Source: Bradyrhizobium iriomotense (GTDB lineage: Bacteria; Pseudomonadota; Alphaproteobacteria; Rhizobiales; Xanthobacteraceae). Taken from it: a stretch of DNA of 64,000 nucleotides. A program made the translations under genes and the position numbers. Location: NCBI RefSeq assembly GCF_018129405.1, contig NZ_JAFCLP010000001.1, positions 558,001-622,000 on the forward strand, in the 5' to 3' direction. The notes under the pieces were generated by a model. That model was not told the DNA's origin and did no database searches. It saw nothing but the letters and a program-made list of their open reading frames with translations. Positions 35,703-43,989 of the stretch are shown one piece after another; position 1 is the stretch's first letter; every line of letters starts with the position of its first letter.

Positions 35703-35943
35703 GTTGCCTTCCTTCTTTGTTGTTTGGTCCGTCGTCACCATGACGAGCGCCGCGACAAGGCGATGCCGTTATTACCGCGAAGTCGATCCCCGCGCTACGC
35801 TCGCGACGACGCAAGATGTCATCCGGCAGGGGGGCGTCGTCCGTCCCGGCGCCGACTTTCGAGCGATCGGCTTGGGCGGCACTTTGAGCGAAAAAACGCG
35901 GCCATGTCCATGACAGTTGCCGCGCGGGAGCGCATATCTGCTG

Positions 35944-36462
35944 TCACTCCTCGGCACTTGCCTCATTGCCGGCGCCGAGGCCAGCAAGACTCTGTTCGAG
36001 CTCGCCGAGCATCTCCTGCAATTCAGCGAGCTTGCGGGCGCCGAAGCGGCTGGTGATCTCGGCGTAGATCGCCTCCGAGGTCGGCGCCACGGAGGCCATC
36101 AGCTTCACGCCCTCCTTCGAGATCGAGACCATGCTGCGGCGCTGGTCCGCCTTGGCCGTCTTGCGCTCGATCAGGTTGCGCGCCTCGAGATCGCGCAGGA
36201 TGCGCGAGAGGCTCGGCCCGAGCAGGAACGCGGTGCGCGCGAGTTCCGTGACCTCGGCGGCCTCGATGGAGGCGAGCGCGCGCAGGATGCGCCATTGCTG
36301 CTCGGTCAGGCCGTGCTCGCGCAGCGAGGGGCGGAACTGTCGCATCACCGCCTCGCGCGCCCTGAGCAGTGACATCGGCAGCGAGCGCGAGAAGTCGCGC
36401 ATCGGCACTTGCCGCGCGGCAGGCGCGCTTCCGTTGGCGGGGTCAGCCGGTCTCTTGCTCAT
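35944..36462 (-). CDS. hpaR: MarR family regulator of homoprotocatechuate genes
   Basis: This 172-residue winged-helix protein matches HpaR, with SLPMSLLRAREAVMRQFRP, GLTEQQWRILRALA, LGPSLSRILRDLEARNLIER and the wing TAKADQRRSMVSISKEG. HpaR represses meta-cleavage operons and is released by homoprotocatechuate or 4-hydroxyphenylacetate. It is divergent from hpaH, with 111 bases between carrying two dyads likely to be its operators. The N-terminal 20 residues are a low-complexity extension. The ATG has AAGGG upstream. Confidence 0.9.
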   Translation of the reverse strand: MSKRPADPANGSAPAARQVPMRDFSRSLPMSLLRAREAVMRQFRPSLREHGLTEQQWRILRALASIEAAEVTELARTAFLLGPSLSRILRDLEARNLIERKTAKADQRRSMVSISKEGVKLMASVAPTSEAIYAEITSRFGARKLAELQEMLGELEQSLAGLGAGNEASAEE

Positions 36463-36485
36463 GGCGCCCTTTCAGACCGCAAAAC

Positions 36486-36503
36486 GTTTGCAGTGCAGCA
36501 AAC
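36486..36503. promoter_or_regulatory. Dyad GTTTGC-N6-GCAAAC upstream of hpaR
   Basis: Perfect 6-base arms 23 bases before the hpaR ATG. An overlapping GCAAA-ACG-TTTGC dyad starts at 36479. Either may be an autoregulatory operator. Confidence 0.45.
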
Positions 36504-36514
36504 TCAGATTCTGT

Positions 36515-36543
36515 TTGACGCATTCACTTAACATGTTAAGTAT
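36515..36543 (+). promoter_or_regulatory. hpaH promoter containing a perfect 16-bp palindrome
   Basis: TTGACG (36515-36520) is a -35 candidate, and 17 bases later AAGTAT (36538-36543) is a -10 candidate. The palindrome ACTTAACATGTTAAGT (36526-36541) fills the spacer, 32 bases before the hpaH ATG. A repressor bound there would block RNA polymerase; HpaR is the obvious candidate. Confidence 0.6.
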
Positions 36544-36573
36544 CTCCGGGCACCACGATTTGTAAATTCACGA

Positions 36574-37380
36574 ATGGCGCTTTCCAACGACGATATCCAG
36601 GCTTGCGCGCGGCGTCTGCACCAGGCGGAGAAGACCCGCACGCAGATCCGCCAGCTCTCGCAGGATTTCCCCGACATCAGCATCGCTGATGCCTACGCGA
36701 TTCAGAAGGCCTGGGTCGACGTCAAGATCGCGGAGGGGCGCATCGTCAAGGGCCACAAGATCGGGCTGACCTCCAAAGCGATGCAGAGCGCGCTCAACAT
36801 CGACGAGCCGGATTCCGGCGTGCTGCTCGACGACATGTTCTTCGCCGATGGCGGTCTGGTCCCGACCGAGCGCTTCATCGCGACGCGTGTGGAGGCCGAG
36901 CTCGCCTTCGTCATGAGCAAGCAGCTCGCTGGCCCCGACTGCACGATGTTCGACGTGCTCAACGCCACCGACTTCGTGGTGCCTGCGCTGGAGATTTTGG
37001 ACACGCGAATCGAGCGCGTCGATCCCAGGACGAAGGCCACGCGGAAAATCTTTGACACCATCGCCGACAATGCGGCCAATGCCGGCATCGTGCTCGGCGG
37101 ACGGCCGATCCGCCCGCTCGACGCCGACCTGCGCTGGATCGGCGCGCTGTGTTTCAAGAACGGCCAGCTGGAAGAGACCGGCCTTGCCGCCGGCGTGCTC
37201 AATCATCCTGCGACAGCCGTGGCCTGGCTTGCCAACAAGATCGCGCCGCTTGGGCTGGCGCTGGAGCCGGGTCAGGTCGTGCTCGCCGGCTCCTTCATCC
37301 GTCCGATCGAGACCCGCAAGGGCGACACAATTCAGGCCGATTATGGCGCCTACGGCTCGGTGAGCTGCTACTTCGCTTAG
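36574..37380 (+). CDS. hpaH: 2-oxo-hept-4-ene-1,7-dioate hydratase
   Basis: This 268-residue FAH-fold enzyme of the HpaH/MhpD family adds water to 2-oxohept-3/4-enedioate to give the aldolase substrate. Motifs are GHKIGLTSKAMQ, GVLLDDMFF, VEAELAFVM (metal ligands Glu), and LAGSFIRPIETRKGDTIQAD at the C-terminus. The length equals E. coli HpaH. It is first of the plus-strand operon hpaH-hpaF-hpaE-hpaD. The leader shows only a weak Shine-Dalgarno, and the start is set by homology and by the upstream promoter. Confidence 0.93.
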   Translation: MALSNDDIQACARRLHQAEKTRTQIRQLSQDFPDISIADAYAIQKAWVDVKIAEGRIVKGHKIGLTSKAMQSALNIDEPDSGVLLDDMFFADGGLVPTERFIATRVEAELAFVMSKQLAGPDCTMFDVLNATDFVVPALEILDTRIERVDPRTKATRKIFDTIADNAANAGIVLGGRPIRPLDADLRWIGALCFKNGQLEETGLAAGVLNHPATAVAWLANKIAPLGLALEPGQVVLAGSFIRPIETRKGDTIQADYGAYGSVSCYFA

Positions 37381-37410
37381 GCGAACAAGAAGACAGGGAG
37401 TGAAACCGCG

Positions 37411-37809
37411 ATGCCGCATTTCACCATCGAATATTCGGCCAATCTCGATGGCCGCCTCAACATTGACACCGTGTGCGAGGTCGTGCGCAAGGCGGCGGTG
37501 GAGACCGGCATCTTCCCGCTCGGCGGCATCCGCGTCCGCGCCATCCGCTGCGAGCATTATGCGATCGCGGACGCGCGGCAGGATTACGGTTTTCTCGACA
37601 TGGTGCTGCGCATCGGTGAAGGCCGCGACCTTCCGACCCGCCAAAAGGCCGGCGAGCACGTCTTCCAGGCGCTCTCAAAGCATCTTGATCCCGTCTTCGC
37701 CGCCAGCAAGTTCGCTTTGTCGTTCGACATGCAGATCAACGACAAGGACACCAGCTGGAAGCGCAACAACATCCACGACGCCCTGAAAGTGGAGGCTGCC
37801 CATGGATAA
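37411..37809 (+). CDS. hpaF: 5-carboxymethyl-2-hydroxymuconate delta-isomerase
   Basis: This 132-residue tautomerase-superfamily trimer isomerises 5-carboxymethyl-2-hydroxymuconate to 2-oxohept-3-ene-1,7-dioate-forming intermediates. It begins MPHFTIEYS, giving the catalytic Pro1 after Met removal; IFPLGGIRVR and DYGFLDMVLRIGEGR match the family. AGGGAG lies upstream. The stop overlaps the hpaE start by 8 bases, so the two are translationally coupled. Confidence 0.93.
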   Translation: MPHFTIEYSANLDGRLNIDTVCEVVRKAAVETGIFPLGGIRVRAIRCEHYAIADARQDYGFLDMVLRIGEGRDLPTRQKAGEHVFQALSKHLDPVFAASKFALSFDMQINDKDTSWKRNNIHDALKVEAAHG

Positions 37810-39340
37810 GCCCACCCCGAAAGCCGATGTGTTCCAGGCCAACCGCGACCGCGTCGCGCCGCTGCTGAAGACGCTGCGTGCCGACGGCATCGGCCACATG
37901 ATCGACGGGAAGATCGTTGCGTCGATCTCAGGCGAGACGTTCGAGACCAAGTCGCCCGTCGATGGCGCGGTGCTCGCCAGCGTCGCGCGCGGCAATGCGG
38001 AGGATATCGATCGCGCGGCAACGGCCGCTGCGCTCGCGTTCAAGTCCTGGCGCGACATGGGGCCGGCGATGCGGCGCAAGCTGCTGCATCGGGTCGCGGA
38101 TGCCATCGAGGACAATGCCGACGACATCGCCGTGCTCGAATGCATCGACACGGGACAAGCCTATCGCTTCATGGCCAAGGCCGCGATCCGCGCCGCCGAG
38201 AATTTTCGCTTCTTCGCCGACAAATGCGCTGAGGCGCGCGACGGCCTCAACACGCCGAGCGACGAGCACTGGAACATCTCGACGCGCGTGCCGATCGGCC
38301 CGGTCGGCGTGATCACGCCGTGGAACACGCCGTTCATGCTCTCGACCTGGAAGATCGCTCCGGCGCTGGCCGCCGGCTGCACCGTCGTGCACAAGCCGGC
38401 CGAATGGTCGCCGGTGACGGCGTCCATTCTGGCGAAGCTGGTCAAGGAAGCCGGCGTGCCCGACGGCGTGCTCAACACCGTGCACGGCTTTGGCGAAGAG
38501 GCCGGCAAGGCTTTGACCGAGCATCCCGCCATCAAGGCGATCGGCTTCGTCGGCGAGAGCGCGACGGGCTCGGCGATCATGGTCCAGGGTGCGCCCACGC
38601 TGAAGCGCGTGCATTTCGAGCTCGGCGGCAAGAACCCCGTGATCGTATTCGACGATGCCGATCTCGACCGTGCACTCGATGCCGTCGTGTTCATGATCTA
38701 CTCGCTCAACGGCGAGCGCTGTACCTCGTCCAGCCGCCTGCTGATCCAACAGAGCATCGCGGAAAAATTCGTGGAAAAGCTGACCGCGCGCGTGAAGGCG
38801 CTGAAGGTCGGCCATCCCCTCGATCCCGCCACCGAGATCGGGCCGCTGATCCACGAGCGGCACCTCACAAAGGTCTGCTCCTATTTCGACGTCGCGCGGC
38901 AGGACGGCGCTGTGATCGCGGTCGGCGGCAAAGCCTATGACGGCCCTGGCGGCGGACATTATGTCGAGCCGACCTTGGTGACCGGCGCGCACGGCAAGAT
39001 GCGCGTGGCGCAGGAGGAGGTGTTCGGGCCGTTCCTGACCGTGCTGCCCTTCAAGGACGAAAAGGACGCGATCGAGATCGCCAACGACATCCGCTATGGC
39101 CTCACCGGCTATGTCTGGACCAACGACGTCGGCCGGAGCTTGCGCGTCGCCGACGCGCTGGAGGCCGGCATGATCTGGCTGAACTCGGAGAATGTCCGTC
39201 ATCTGCCGACGCCGTTCGGTGGCATGAAGGCCTCGGGCATCGGCCGCGACGGCGGCGACTACTCGTTCGACTTCTACATGGAAACCAAGCACGTCTCGCT
39301 GGCGCGGGGCACGCACAAGATTCAGAAGCTGGGAATTTAG
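37802..39340 (+). CDS. hpaE: 5-carboxymethyl-2-hydroxymuconate semialdehyde dehydrogenase
   Basis: This 512-residue NAD-dependent aldehyde dehydrogenase oxidises the ring-cleavage semialdehyde to the tricarboxylic product. Visible features are PVGVITPWNTPF for cofactor binding, FELGGKNPVIVFDDAD with the general base Glu, and NGERCTSSSR with the catalytic Cys near residue 304. The C-terminal KASGIGRDGG is typical of the HpaE/BADH group. It sits between hpaF (8-base overlap) and hpaD (121 bases away, with a palindromic repeat in the gap). Confidence 0.93.
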   Translation: MDKPTPKADVFQANRDRVAPLLKTLRADGIGHMIDGKIVASISGETFETKSPVDGAVLASVARGNAEDIDRAATAAALAFKSWRDMGPAMRRKLLHRVADAIEDNADDIAVLECIDTGQAYRFMAKAAIRAAENFRFFADKCAEARDGLNTPSDEHWNISTRVPIGPVGVITPWNTPFMLSTWKIAPALAAGCTVVHKPAEWSPVTASILAKLVKEAGVPDGVLNTVHGFGEEAGKALTEHPAIKAIGFVGESATGSAIMVQGAPTLKRVHFELGGKNPVIVFDDADLDRALDAVVFMIYSLNGERCTSSSRLLIQQSIAEKFVEKLTARVKALKVGHPLDPATEIGPLIHERHLTKVCSYFDVARQDGAVIAVGGKAYDGPGGGHYVEPTLVTGAHGKMRVAQEEVFGPFLTVLPFKDEKDAIEIANDIRYGLTGYVWTNDVGRSLRVADALEAGMIWLNSENVRHLPTPFGGMKASGIGRDGGDYSFDFYMETKHVSLARGTHKIQKLGI

Positions 39341-39347
39341 CACCGCC

Positions 39348-39439
39348 GTCGTTCCGGGGCGACGGGACCGCAAGCGCGGCCCGGAGAACCCGGAACCTCG
39401 AGATTCCGGGTTCGGCTCTTCGAGCCGCCCCGGAATGAC
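39348..39439. repeat. Palindromic repeat, GTCRTTCCGGGG type, copy 1 (inside hpa operon)
   Basis: A 92-base element begins GTCGTTCCGGGGC and ends GCCCCGGAATGAC, with an inner ACCCGGAACCTCGAGATTCC stem. The same family recurs at 48680, 50936 and 61645. This copy lies between hpaE and hpaD, so it should be transcribed within the operon. Confidence 0.85.
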
Positions 39440-39461
39440 AAGAACGAGAGGGGAAACGCCA

Positions 39462-40445
39462 ATGCCGGTACCGCAACACGTCTTCGAGCCGCCGTTCAAC
39501 ATCATCCGCTCCAGCCACGTCGTGCTCGACGTCACCGATCTGAAGCTGAGCCGCGAGTTCTACGAGACCACCGTCGGCCTGCATGTCGAGGATTCCGACG
39601 AAAAGGTCGTTTATTTGCGTGCCGCCGAAGAGCATCAGCATCACTCGCTGGTGCTGCGCAAGTCAGCCGTGCCGGCGTGCGCCCGGCTCGGCTTCAAGGT
39701 CGGTAACGACAAGGATCTCGACAAGGCCGCCGCGTTCCTCTCCGAGAACGGCCTCGCCTACGCCTTCGTGAACCAGGCCTTCCAGGGCCGCACGCTTCAG
39801 TTCACCGATCCCTTCGGCTTCCAGATCGAGCTCTATGCGTCGATGGACAAGCGACCGCATCTGCTCCGCCGCTACGATCTCTACCGGGGCTGCCACCCGC
39901 AGCGGCTCGACCATTTCAACGTTTTCGCCGCCGAGGTGCAGGACACCGTCGATTTCTATGCAAAGCTCGGCTTCCGCCTCACCGAATATGCCGAGGAGGA
40001 CGGACCGAGCGGACGCATCGCCGCGGCCTGGATGCATCGTAAGGGCAACGTCCACGATTTCGCGATCACCAACGGCAAGGGCCCTCGCCTGCACCATTTC
40101 GCATATTGGACGCCGACGGCTATGAACATCATCCATCTCTGCGACGTCATGGCCTCGCAGGGTTTTGTGAAGAACATCGAGCGCGGCCCGGGACGCCACG
40201 GCATCTCGAACGCCTTCTTCCTCTATGTGCGCGATCCCGATGGACATCGGCTGGAGCTCTACACCAGCGATTATTTTACAGGTGATCACGACCACGAACC
40301 GCTGCGCTGGTCGCTGCGCGATCCGCGCCGCCAGACGCTGTGGGGCGCACCCGCGCCGCGCTCCTGGTTCGAGCAGGGCTCGCCGTTCACGGGTCAGGCG
40401 GTGCGCGAGCCGAAATTCGTGGCCGACGTGCTGGTGGCGGATTGA
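39462..40445 (+). CDS. hpaD: Homoprotocatechuate 2,3-dioxygenase
   Basis: This 327-residue extradiol dioxygenase has the vicinal-oxygen-chelate fold, with two tandem domains. It opens the ring of 3,4-dihydroxyphenylacetate. Probable metal ligands are H151 (LDHFNVF), H212 (RLHHFAYW) and E265 (GHRLELY), and H198 (NVHDF) fits the acid-base His. The match is to the type found in Brevibacterium, Arthrobacter and rhizobia, not the LigB-like E. coli enzyme. The start at 39462 follows GAGGGG. It ends the hpaH-F-E-D run. Confidence 0.92.
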   Translation: MPVPQHVFEPPFNIIRSSHVVLDVTDLKLSREFYETTVGLHVEDSDEKVVYLRAAEEHQHHSLVLRKSAVPACARLGFKVGNDKDLDKAAAFLSENGLAYAFVNQAFQGRTLQFTDPFGFQIELYASMDKRPHLLRRYDLYRGCHPQRLDHFNVFAAEVQDTVDFYAKLGFRLTEYAEEDGPSGRIAAAWMHRKGNVHDFAITNGKGPRLHHFAYWTPTAMNIIHLCDVMASQGFVKNIERGPGRHGISNAFFLYVRDPDGHRLELYTSDYFTGDHDHEPLRWSLRDPRRQTLWGAPAPRSWFEQGSPFTGQAVREPKFVADVLVAD

Positions 40446-40473
40446 TGTTGGCTGCCGGCCAAACTCTCTCCCC

Positions 40474-40620
40474 GTCGTCCCGGCCTAGTGCGCAATTGCG
40501 CACGGGGGCCGGGACCCATAACCACAGGAAGAAGTTTGGCGATGACCAGTCGTTCGGGATTATCATCGCGCCTTATCGAGAGATCACGCGGTATGGGTCC
40601 CGGCCTTCGCCGGGACGACA
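40474..40620. repeat. Palindromic repeat, GTCGTCCCGGC type
   Basis: A 147-base element is bounded by GTCGTCCCGGC and GCCGGGACGAC, with inner complementary GGGACCCATA and TATGGGTCCC. It lies between hpaD and the FAH-family gene, which may therefore have its own promoter or be expressed by read-through. Confidence 0.8.
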
Positions 40621-40638
40621 GGAGATGAAGAGTCGCTA

Positions 40639-41508
40639 ATGAAACTCCCTCGCCTCGCCACCTATTCCGTCAAGGGTGACATCAGCTACGGCGCCGTTCT
40701 GGAGGGCGGCATCGTCGATCTCTCCGCGCGCTACGCGAAGGACTATCCGACGCTGCGCGAGGTGATCGCCGCCGGCAAGTTGGTGAGCTTCGCCGAGGAA
40801 GCCGCCGGCCGCGCGCCGGATCACGCGCTCGCTGACATCACCTGGCTGCCGCCGATCCCAGCGCCGGAAAAAATCATCTGCATCGGCGTCAACTACCCCG
40901 ATCGCAACGCCGAGTACAAGGACGGCCAGGACGCGCCGAAATATCCGAGCATGTTCATGCGCTCGCCCCGCTCCTTCGTCGGTCACGACACGCCGCTGGT
41001 GCGCCCGCGCGCATCCGCGCAGCTCGATTATGAAGGCGAGATCGTGCTGGTGATCGGCAAGCAAGGCCGGCACATTGCCGAGAGCGCCGCGCTCGACCAC
41101 ATCGCCGCGCTGACGCTGTGCAACGAGGGCTCGGTGCGCGACTGGCTGCGCCATGCAAAATTCAATGTGACGCAGGGCAAGAATTTTGATTCCAGCGGCA
41201 GTCTCGGGCCGTGGCTCGTGCCCTACACGCGGGAATCGCAGATCGCGGACATCAGGCTCACCACGCATGTCAACGGTGAGCTCAGGCAGGACGACCGCAC
41301 CAGCCGGCTGATGTTTCCGTTCCGCTATCTCATCAGCTATATCTCGACCTTCGCAACGCTCGTCCCCGGCGACGTCATCGTCACGGGCACGCCGACCGGC
41401 GCCGGTGCGCGGTTCGATCCGCCGCGCTACCTCAAGCCGGGCGACGTCATCGAGGTCGCCGCCGAGGGCATCGGCTCCTTGCGCAACGGCGTCGTCGACG
41501 AAGCCTGA
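40639..41508 (+). CDS. FAH-family hydrolase/decarboxylase, HpaG-like
   Basis: This 289-residue protein has an N-terminal small domain and a fumarylacetoacetase-type C-terminal domain (IICIGVNYPDRNAEY, RSFVGHDTPLVRP, LDYEGEIVLVIGK, GTPTGAGARFDPPRYLKPGD), with metal-binding Glu residues in the usual places. Its position after hpaD suggests it performs the HpaG step, decarboxylation of 5-oxopent-3-ene-1,2,5-tricarboxylate. Enteric HpaG has two such domains, so either this single-domain version forms a homodimer or a partner lies elsewhere. Other FAH-family acylpyruvate hydrolases cannot be excluded. Confidence 0.8.
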   Translation: MKLPRLATYSVKGDISYGAVLEGGIVDLSARYAKDYPTLREVIAAGKLVSFAEEAAGRAPDHALADITWLPPIPAPEKIICIGVNYPDRNAEYKDGQDAPKYPSMFMRSPRSFVGHDTPLVRPRASAQLDYEGEIVLVIGKQGRHIAESAALDHIAALTLCNEGSVRDWLRHAKFNVTQGKNFDSSGSLGPWLVPYTRESQIADIRLTTHVNGELRQDDRTSRLMFPFRYLISYISTFATLVPGDVIVTGTPTGAGARFDPPRYLKPGDVIEVAAEGIGSLRNGVVDEA

Positions 41509-41533
41509 CCAACAACCGAAGTGGAATAGTGCA

Positions 41534-43159
41534 ATGACCATCCTCACCGGCGGCGAAGCGATCGTAAGCGGGCTTGTCGCCCATGGCGTCGACACCGTGT
41601 TCGGCCTGCCCGGCGCGCAAATCTACGGCCTGTTCGACGCGTTCCACCAGGCGCAGCTCAAGGTGATCGGCGCACGGCACGAGCAGGCCTGCGGCTACAT
41701 GGCGTTCGGCTATGCGCGCGCCAGCGGCCGGCCCGGCGTGTTCAGCGTGGTGCCCGGCCCCGGCGTGCTCAACGCCAGCGCGGCGCTGCTGACCGCATAT
41801 GGCTGCAACGAGCCGGTGCTGTGCGTGACCGGCCAGGTGCCGACGCAATTCCTGGGCAAGGGCCGCGGCCATCTGCACGAGATGCCGGACCAGCTCGCGA
41901 CGTTGCGCACCTATGTGAAATGGGCCGACCGCATCGAGACGCCCGGCAACGCGCCGACCACAGTCGCGCGCGCCTTCCAGGAGATGACGTCCGGCCGGCC
42001 CGGCCCCGCCTCGGTCGAGATGCCCTGGGACATCTTCACCCAGCGCGCAGACACCGCCGCCGCGCAGGTGCTGGAGCCGCTGCCCGCGCCGCTGCCAGAT
42101 CCCGATGTGATCAAGCAGGCGGCTGCGCTGATCAAGGCGAGCAAGGCGCCGATGATCTTCGTCGGCAGCGGCGCGATCGATGCAGGCGAGGAGATCCTCG
42201 AGCTTGCCGAGATGATCGATGCGCCCGTCGTCGCCTTCCGCAGCGGCCGCGGCATCGTCTCCAACGCGCACGAGCTCGGCCTCACCATGGCCGCCGCCTA
42301 CAAGCTGTGGCCGAACACCGATCTCATGATCGGCATCGGCACGCGGCTGGAGCTGCCGACCATGTCGCGCTGGCCGTATCAACCCGCTGGCCTGAAGAGC
42401 ATCCGCATCGACATCGATCCGGTCGAGATGCGGCGGTTCGCTTCCGACATCGCGATCGTCGCCGACGCCAAGGCCGCGGCTGCCGATCTCGCCGCCGCCA
42501 TCAGCAAGGTGGGTTACAGCAAGACCGCCGGCCGCCGTGGCGCGATCCGCGAAGCGACCGCGAGCGCACAAGCCGAGATCCAGCGCGTTCAACCGCAGAT
42601 GGCGTATCTGAACATCCTGCGCGAGGTGCTGCCGGCGAATGCGATCGTGACCGACGAGTTGTCGCAGGTCGGCTTCGCCTCCTGGTACGGCTTTCCGATC
42701 TACCAGCCGCGCACCTTCATCACCTCGGGCTATCAGGGCACGCTCGGCTCTGGCTTTCCGACCGCGCTGGGCGCCAAGGTTGCCAACCCCGACAAGCCGG
42801 TGGTGGCGATCACCGGCGACGGCGGCTTCATGTTCGGCGTGCAGGAGCTCGCCACCGCCGTGCAGTTCAACATCGGCGTGGTGACGCTGGTGTTCAACAA
42901 CAACGCCTACGGCAATGTCCGCCGCGACCAGCGCGAACGCTTCGACGGCCGCGTGGTCGCGTCCGATCTGGTCAATCCGGATTTCGTCAAGCTCGCGGAG
43001 TCGTTCGGGGTCGCATCTGCGCGCGTGACCGCGCCGGATCAGTTCAAGGCGGCGATGGAGAAGGCGCTTAGCCATGGCGGGCCGTATCTGATCTCGGTCG
43101 AGGTGACCCGGGACTCCGAGGTGAGCCCGTGGGCATTCATCCATCCGCCGAAGCCGTAA
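41534..43159 (+). CDS. Thiamine-pyrophosphate-dependent enzyme, acetolactate-synthase-like
   Basis: This 541-residue protein has the three TPP-enzyme domains. E50 in GARHEQACGYMAFGYA is the coenzyme-activating Glu, the central domain begins near residue 190, and the C-terminal motif GDGGFMFG to NNNAYGNV binds Mg-TPP. It lacks acetolactate-synthase-specific features that I can confirm, so it could be a decarboxylase, carboligase or glyoxylate carboligase-like enzyme. It follows the FAH gene by 25 bases and is therefore probably cotranscribed with the hpa genes. A role in handling pyruvate or an aldehyde product is conceivable. Confidence 0.85.
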   Translation: MTILTGGEAIVSGLVAHGVDTVFGLPGAQIYGLFDAFHQAQLKVIGARHEQACGYMAFGYARASGRPGVFSVVPGPGVLNASAALLTAYGCNEPVLCVTGQVPTQFLGKGRGHLHEMPDQLATLRTYVKWADRIETPGNAPTTVARAFQEMTSGRPGPASVEMPWDIFTQRADTAAAQVLEPLPAPLPDPDVIKQAAALIKASKAPMIFVGSGAIDAGEEILELAEMIDAPVVAFRSGRGIVSNAHELGLTMAAAYKLWPNTDLMIGIGTRLELPTMSRWPYQPAGLKSIRIDIDPVEMRRFASDIAIVADAKAAAADLAAAISKVGYSKTAGRRGAIREATASAQAEIQRVQPQMAYLNILREVLPANAIVTDELSQVGFASWYGFPIYQPRTFITSGYQGTLGSGFPTALGAKVANPDKPVVAITGDGGFMFGVQELATAVQFNIGVVTLVFNNNAYGNVRRDQRERFDGRVVASDLVNPDFVKLAESFGVASARVTAPDQFKAAMEKALSHGGPYLISVEVTRDSEVSPWAFIHPPKP

Positions 43160-43186
43160 TCAAAACATCATCGATCCGGCTTCTTC

Positions 43187-43322
43187 CCTTCTCCCCTTGC
43201 GGGAGAAGGTGGATCGCTGGCGCGAAGCGACAGCGAGACGGATGAGGGGTCTGTCTCCGCGGATAGAAACCCCTCATCCGCCTTCCCTTCGGGAAGGCAC
43301 CTTCTCCCACAAGGGGAGAAGG
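43187..43322. repeat. Palindromic repeat, CCTTCTCCCCTTG type
   Basis: A 136-base element has 13-base perfect outer arms (CCTTCTCCCCTTG / CAAGGGGAGAAGG) and inner GGATGAGGGG / CCCCTCATCC pairing. It lies between the convergent TPP-enzyme and alkB genes, where it may serve as a bidirectional terminator. Confidence 0.85.
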
Positions 43323-43326
43323 AAGG

Positions 43327-43980
43327 TCACCGCGTCCTGCGAAACGTCAGGTTGATCCGTTTCCGTCCCAGCAGCGGATGCTCGCCATCGGCGAGCGGGG
43401 CGACGCCGTGATAGGCGAGCCGGCTCGCCCCGCCCCAGACCACGACGTCGCCATGGACGAGACGGAAGCGGCGCGGCTTGTCGGCGCGCGCCAGGCCGCC
43501 GAACAGGAAGGTCGCGGGCAGGCCGAGCGAGACCGAGACGATCGGCGCCGAATAATCCAGCTCGTCCTTGTCCTGATGCAGCGACAGCCGCGTGCCGGGC
43601 TCGTAGCGATTGACGAGGCAAGCATCGGGCGCGAAGTTTTGGAAGCCACCCTGCTCCGCCGCGCGGCGGGCGAGATCCCGGAACACCGGCGGCATCGCCG
43701 GCCAAGGCGCGCCGGTGCGCGGATCGATCGGATCATAGCGATAGCCGGTGTGATCGGTGATCCAGCCGCGCTCGCCGCAATTGGTCATGGCCACCGACAT
43801 CTGGTAGCCGCCGGGCGTGGTCATCCGCCGGAACGGCGATTGCGCCACGATGGCGCGTACCGCGTCGATCAGCTCGCTCTCGACCGGCTTGACGAAGCCG
43901 CGCAGCAGTACGGCGCCGTCGGCGATCTCCTCACGTGACGGCTGCGCCTCGGCGACGTTGTCGAACAGATCACCCGTCAA
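43327..43980 (-). CDS. alkB: Alpha-ketoglutarate-dependent DNA dealkylase AlkB
   Basis: This 217-residue protein aligns along its whole length with E. coli AlkB. Iron ligands are H135, D137 (LHQDKDE) and H191 (YHGV), 2-oxoglutarate is held by R208 and R214 (RINLTFRR), and TPGGYQMSVAMTNCG forms the lesion-recognition lid. It reverses 1-methyladenine and 3-methylcytosine in DNA. The start is TTG at 43980. It follows another 2OG-Fe(II) dioxygenase gene by 9 bases in an apparent two-gene operon rather than an ada operon. Confidence 0.95.
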   Translation of the reverse strand: MTGDLFDNVAEAQPSREEIADGAVLLRGFVKPVESELIDAVRAIVAQSPFRRMTTPGGYQMSVAMTNCGERGWITDHTGYRYDPIDPRTGAPWPAMPPVFRDLARRAAEQGGFQNFAPDACLVNRYEPGTRLSLHQDKDELDYSAPIVSVSLGLPATFLFGGLARADKPRRFRLVHGDVVVWGGASRLAYHGVAPLADGEHPLLGRKRINLTFRRTR

Positions 43981-43989
43981 TCGCAGTGC

